From Hexactinellida sp. DTS-2022 (taxonomy: Eukaryota > Porifera > Hexactinellida), in the NCBI GenBank assembly GCA_028753945.1, contig JAPNXP010000004.1, positions 806,001-870,000 on the forward strand: DNA of 64,000 bases. Direction: 5' to 3'. A model generated the notes under the pieces. That model saw only the letters and a program-made list of their open reading frames with translations. It was not told the DNA's origin and made no database searches. A program made the position numbers and the translations under genes. Of this stretch, positions 57,101 to 63,100 are shown piece by piece (position 1 is the first letter of the stretch; each line of letters starts with the position of its first letter).

Positions 57101-60100
57101 AGTAAACTGTCATGGTAAGTAAACCGTCATACAACAGGTCTATGGTTTATACACTTATAACATTGATTATAAAGCGTAAATAGGCCTGAATAGTCAAATT
57201 TAACAATGTGAAATTTAGTGATTACGTCATCATGTGATAGTGAGTATGCATATTGGTGATCTGGTGTGACCAAAGTGTCCGCATCATTAATGTGCATGTT
57301 CTATTAAATTTTCAGATTTTTATTTCTTAGAGTGCGCGAATTATGTGCGATTAAGTGACTTTTCAGGGTTCTCGAAATGTGACAATGACGTCATAACTTG
57401 TCGCGGTGTGAGAAATTTTGAGTGAAAACCTCAAATTGTTGATGGGTGCCAAAAGTTACCCCTATATGCCAAAAATCACATTTGGAAACCGGAAACCTAA
57501 TTCTTTTTCAATTTTTAAATTGGAGCCTCTCAGCCTCCAGTTTTTATTCAACACTTTGCGAGTTGCCCGTCCGGGTATTCTAGAAGTCCGTGACTACAAG
57601 CTCTAAAAATATTGAATTAATTATAACTGTTCCGAAGGTCCGCATTCCGGGAGACAGGACGAATTGGGTAGTCAATACATATGTACACCTGATAGCATTT
57701 CACAATTAAGGATTGCAAAAAATGTTACAGCACCTAAAGAAATTACAATCTCCCAATTATCAAATCATTAATTGTATCAGAGATGCAGCGGTCCGGAGAT
57801 TTCATGGACCGGACCGGACCGTCATGATTCTTTTCTGGACAGTGCAGACCGGTCCAGACCGTATGATCAAAATATTGAATCGGTCTGGACCGGTCCAGAT
57901 CGATGAAACGGTCCAGATCGATGAAACGGTCCAGACCGATGAAACGGTCCAGACCGATGTACTGGTCCAGACCGTTATACGTATCCCTTATTTGGACCGT
58001 TACAGACCGGAAAGTAGAGTGGATAATTATATCCACTTGTGTTTATAAGATACTTATTACTTATGTGCTTGTAAACAATGGGAAATAACGGATTTGAGCC
58101 CGATCGCTTGTCCAATCTAGGATGAGTCCAGACCTATGAACGATCCAGACCGTTATATCGTTAATTTGGACCGGTCCAGACCGCACTTGAAAACAAGCGA
58201 ACCGGACCGACCTGAGACCGGTCGGTCCGGTCCGGTCCAGACCGCTGCATCTCTGAATTGTATACATTAGCGTGGTAACACTTTTCGCGATAAGGGGCTT
58301 TCACCTATTTCTACACCAATGAATGTCTGACTATTTGGAAAAGAATGTTTCTGAGAATGCTTTTGGATAGATTATTTAGTCTTAGATATTAGTACTAATA
58401 CTCGAATCAAATGATAATAAAGGTTGCGAAACTTCTCGGTGGAGTTCACTATAAAGCTCATGAGTCTATCTATTGACAGAGGAATATGGGGTTCAGCTAG
58501 CAAATTTCAGTACCCACCTGTAAAATGCTTCTACTTAGCAATATTGATAGTTTTAAAAATAGACAATTAATAAACATAGCCATAGGCTAAATTAGCCTAC
58601 TTAAATGTGATTTAGTGACATAGCAAATTCGTAAATTTGTAAGCATATTTAGTTGTTAGTTGTTAGGATTATAATTATTAATATGGCATCAAGAATTCAA
58701 AATTCTCATCAAATATATTAGTTTAACTAAATATACCTGTTGAACAGTTGAGATAGAGACCCTCTGATGAATAACAATTATCAACACCCCACCCGTCATT
58801 CCTACAATCGAGTAGTGATGATTCATTCCCAATACATATCACGTCATCAAGCCAAAATTCTGTGGTGATGCTGTTACCATGTCTGTAGGAGACATAATTG
58901 GTAAAACCCAACTGTTTACAAGCAACACGACTTTCTTCTGAGCCCCATCCATCGTCACACACAGTGCCCCATCGACCACTGTGATATATCTCAAGTATTC
59001 CATCATCAGTACCGCTTCCATAGAGACGAAGAGCACCATCAACTAATGAAAAAGTTAGTGAGAATAAGTAAAATATTCAAACGTCGCTCAAATATTGACA
59101 GGCATAATATGGAGGCTACATTATTTGTATAAAAGGGTGGGGAATGAGGAATCCCCTCCAACTTAATTGCAAAAATGTATGAATAGAAAAAACATTTAGA
59201 GAAATTGGGATTGATTTGGATACAAATTTACTTGGAAGAACTTTTGTAGTAATTTGTACCGAAGCAGTGGCGTAGGGAGGGGGGGGGGTCCTGGGGGTGC
59301 AAAACCCCCCAATCTGTCAGACTGATTTTTTTCATTAGCAATAAAAAAAACAGAGGACTAGTATAGCTGTTAAATAAACATAAAAATAGGCCAAGCGATA
59401 GCCTACTAGGTTTATGGAAATTTTATTTATGTTTTCTTTTTGTTAATGGGTAGAAATTACTGCAATAGAGTTTCCCGTACAGCAAATCGGTCTTTTGTTA
59501 AAGTAATTTTAAATAATCGCTGGGGGCAATGCCCCCAGACCCCTTAAGGGCTTGCTTCACTCGCCTAGGACCCCCCCAATCAAAAACCCTAGCTACGCCC
59601 CTGTACCGAAGTTGTTATGAATTAATACTATTTTTGAACGCTATAATTTGGCCATCTTTGTTCTCCAAGCCAAGTGTTTATTATCAAAAGTTACGATGTT
59701 AAATAACCTATACATAACATGGGGCGGTATTTTATTGAAAATTATTTTCATTATAATGATTTAGCATTAGTTTGGATTCTCTTCAGCCATTGGCATCAAA
59801 CTTCGCCGAATATCGGGATAGCCATCATACTGAATTCCACTGTATACAGATATCCATAAATTATAAATATATTAATTTATTCAATATTACCTGCTGTACA
59901 GTTGAGATAGAGGCCCTCGTAATATCCACAATTGTCTACACCCCATCCATCATTTCTACAATCAACAAGTAAGGATTCATCTCCATTACATATCACGTCA
60001 TCAAGCCAAAATTCTGCGCTAATTCTGTTCCCATGTCTGTAGGATACATAAGTAGTAAATCCCAACTGCTTGCAAGCAACAATACTTTCTTCTGTCCCCC

Positions 60101-63100
60101 ATCCATCGTCACATACAGATCCCCATCGACCAATGTGATATATCTCAAGTATTCCATCATCATTTCCAAAACCATACAAACGAAGAGTACCATCAACTAA
60201 TGAAGAAAAATCAGAATAAGTATAAATTCAAAGACAGCACTCCAAGAGTGGTAATATTACCATTTGTACAGTTGAGATAGAGACCCTCTGATGAATAGCA
60301 ATTGTCAACACCCCACCCGTCATTCCTACATTCGAGTAGTGATGATTCATTTCCACTACATATCACGTCATCAAGCCAAAAATTTGTTGTGATGCTATTT
60401 CCGTGTCTGTAGGAGACATAATTCGTGTATCCTAATTGCTTACAAGCAACAATACTTTCTATAGATCTCCACCCGTCGTCACACACAGAGCCCCATCGAC
60501 CATTGTGATATATCTCAAGTATTCCATCATCAGTGCCGCTTCCATACAGACGAAGTGTGCCATCTGATACTAAAAGGTGTATCTCTGAATATAATATACA
60601 GAATAGTTTACTAACTGAGGCTTTTTTAATAGAACAGTCTATATATAGTATTGTGTAGGAACAAACATTGAGGACTGAGTCAAATTTCCGTTGTTCAAAT
60701 TGTCACTATTACTACTCAACTATATGGAAATTATAGATTTAAAGGAGCGGACTCCGAAGCCTGTCAATAACTTTTTTCACTACCCAGGCCAGTTATCGAT
60801 AATCCACACTACATTAATATATCATCGATCTAGTAAGCTCTTACAATTCTATAATACTATTTAATGTAGATTTGGTTAATAGCAAGTCAAGATGTTTGGC
60901 TAAAAAATGGTAACAGGTATTTATTAGACCTCTTAAAGGCGATTCATAAGTTGAAAGTGAGACTTGTTTCATGAATGAATATCTCTTTTTATGTAGAAAT
61001 AAATTAAAAATAATGATATATTAATAATTCAATAGATTTACCTAATTTGCAGCTGAGATATATACCCTCTGATGAATAACAATTGTCAACACCCCATCCA
61101 TCATTAGTACAATCGACTAGCAACGATTCATCCCCATTGCAGATCACGTCATCAAGCCAAAAATCGTTGGTGATGCTGTTACCATGAATATAGGAGACAT
61201 AAGTGGAGAACCCCAATTGCTTACAAGCAACAATACTCTCTTCTGATCCCCATCCGTCGTCACACACAGAGCCCCATCGACCATTGTGATATATCTCAAG
61301 TATACCGTAATCAGTGCCGCTTCCATAGAGACGAAGAGCACCATCTAGTAAAAAAATATATCTCTGATTAAATAAATTTTCTATAATAAATCAATTAGGC
61401 TTTTATTGCAGATTTGAATAACTATATTTTCGATAGGTAGGTAAATTATTGTTAGGTTAGCTAACAGTTATATATAACTAGATACTCAAGACGAATACCA
61501 AGATGTATCCATAGACGTTGTAAACCACCCGAGCACCCGGATATATCCAGAATCCGGATAAACTCCGGGTAAATGTACACTTGAATAGAGTTGGGGTCGA
61601 ATTACGGCCCTCAAGCAGTTGGCACGGCCCTAGATTTCATTGACCGGTGTAGCAGCCCAGATTAACCCCAAACCAGTATAAAAACGGGTATAATCTGGCC
61701 TAGGACAGAATATACCCACGGGTATACTATGTACTAGCCTAGAACATACCGGGTATGAAGTGGGCTAGCTCAAAATATACCCCCTTAGCCCAGATTATAC
61801 CCCCAAGGGGGTATAATCTGGGCTAGGTAGGATAGAATATATCGCTCTCTGATTTTTCGGGACATTAAAAGTATAGTCCCGATTGAGTTGAAATTTTCAG
61901 TGCAGCTAGTACTTATTGTATACTGTCCAAAAATACTATAATCTCAATTTATAAATGTTCAGAGAGGTGCTTAATTTTTGAAAATGATTGCCGGAGGCCC
62001 TTTGAATTTGTCGCTATAAAAAAGTTTCCCCAAATCTTCGAGACCGGCATGGGAGCTTAAATCGCGAGATATACCCTAAATTATCAGAATCAGACATAAA
62101 ACTTAACTTGCCGAGGTTGGTCACGGAATCTTAGATTTTGACCCTACTATCATGGATGATTAGCAATTCCAATTTGGAATTAATTCCGGCCATAGTTGAG
62201 GTGTTAATTTACGTTCCAACTACTATGTAGTGGGACATTATTGAAACCAATGCTTTTAGTTTGGAAGATTGTGTTGTGCAGGTGCTAATTCATGGGAGTG
62301 GAAGGGGTGGCTAGCCACCCCCTTAGCTCTCCATCAATAATATCCGAGTAAAGAAAAAATGAAAATAAACAAAAATAACTCAGCTGAATCCCGACGTGAC
62401 CCAATTAAGCGGAGTCGACTGTTATAAATATATTACTCCGTTGACCAAATATATTCGGTTGACCAAATATATTCGTTTGCTAACCGAATACCAAATACTG
62501 GTATTCGGAATATAACCAAATATTGAACTATTTGGCGAATACATTTGGTCAAACCAATATTAAACTATTCGGGTGCAACCTTGGTTTTTAATGACGTATA
62601 TCGACTTTATTAACAACCAATATTTCTATAATTTAGAAAGGGTTTGAATTAAAGGGAATTATAATTATCGAGGGTTAAATACTTGAATACTTAACGATAC
62701 CAAATGAAACCAATGAGATATTGAACTTATAATTATACAAATATAGCTTAAAGGCAACTAATTTCTACACATTAACATATAAACTAGAAGCATAGTCTCA
62801 ATTACTCGTTAGTAGATCAATTTTTCCATTATATCAATTTACTAGACGAGAATAGATCTATAATAGTATCTTAAAAGGGAATAAGTAAATTGATGTTCAT
62901 CAATCATAATTTGTTCTATGAACGAATACTTTTTTAGCAGGGAATGAAAGGTTTACGAACGGACTGAATAAAGTTCAATAAACTCAATTCAGTTCATTTC
63001 AAATTAACGCACGTTCACCTCCTAACTTCAACACCAGTGGCGTTCGTTCAATTCGTTCAATTCGTTCGTTCAGTTCGTTCAGTTCGTTCAATTCGTTCGT

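Larger units (their letters stand above)
54777..57592. mobile_element. Foldback, non-autonomous P-related element, TSD ACTACAA
   Basis: 7-bp duplications ACTACAA at 54770-54776 and 57593-57599. The ends CACGGACTTCTAGAATACCC match the 9.4-kb P element's termini at 18 or 19 of 20 positions. The arms are long inverted repeats meeting near 55780-55900. Four other elements are nested inside. Without the three directly inserted ones it would be about 1.06 kb. It lies in the SRCR5-SRCR6 intron. Confidence 0.88.

Noticed and set aside
57713-58048. Open frames with repeated ETVQ/DRFIGL units on both strands
   Set aside because: They translate the GGTCCAGA repeat of the 57778-58255 element.
58839-59042. 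Second minus-strand frame in SRCR exons starting MMVLFVSMEA, seen at several SRCR positions
   Set aside because: Shadow frame of the SRCR coding sequence. The domain cysteines and splice phases belong to the other frame.
59265-59603. G- and C-run block considered as a G-quadruplex or CpG-island promoter
   Set aside because: It is fully explained as a hAT-type MITE with an 8-bp target duplication in an intron.
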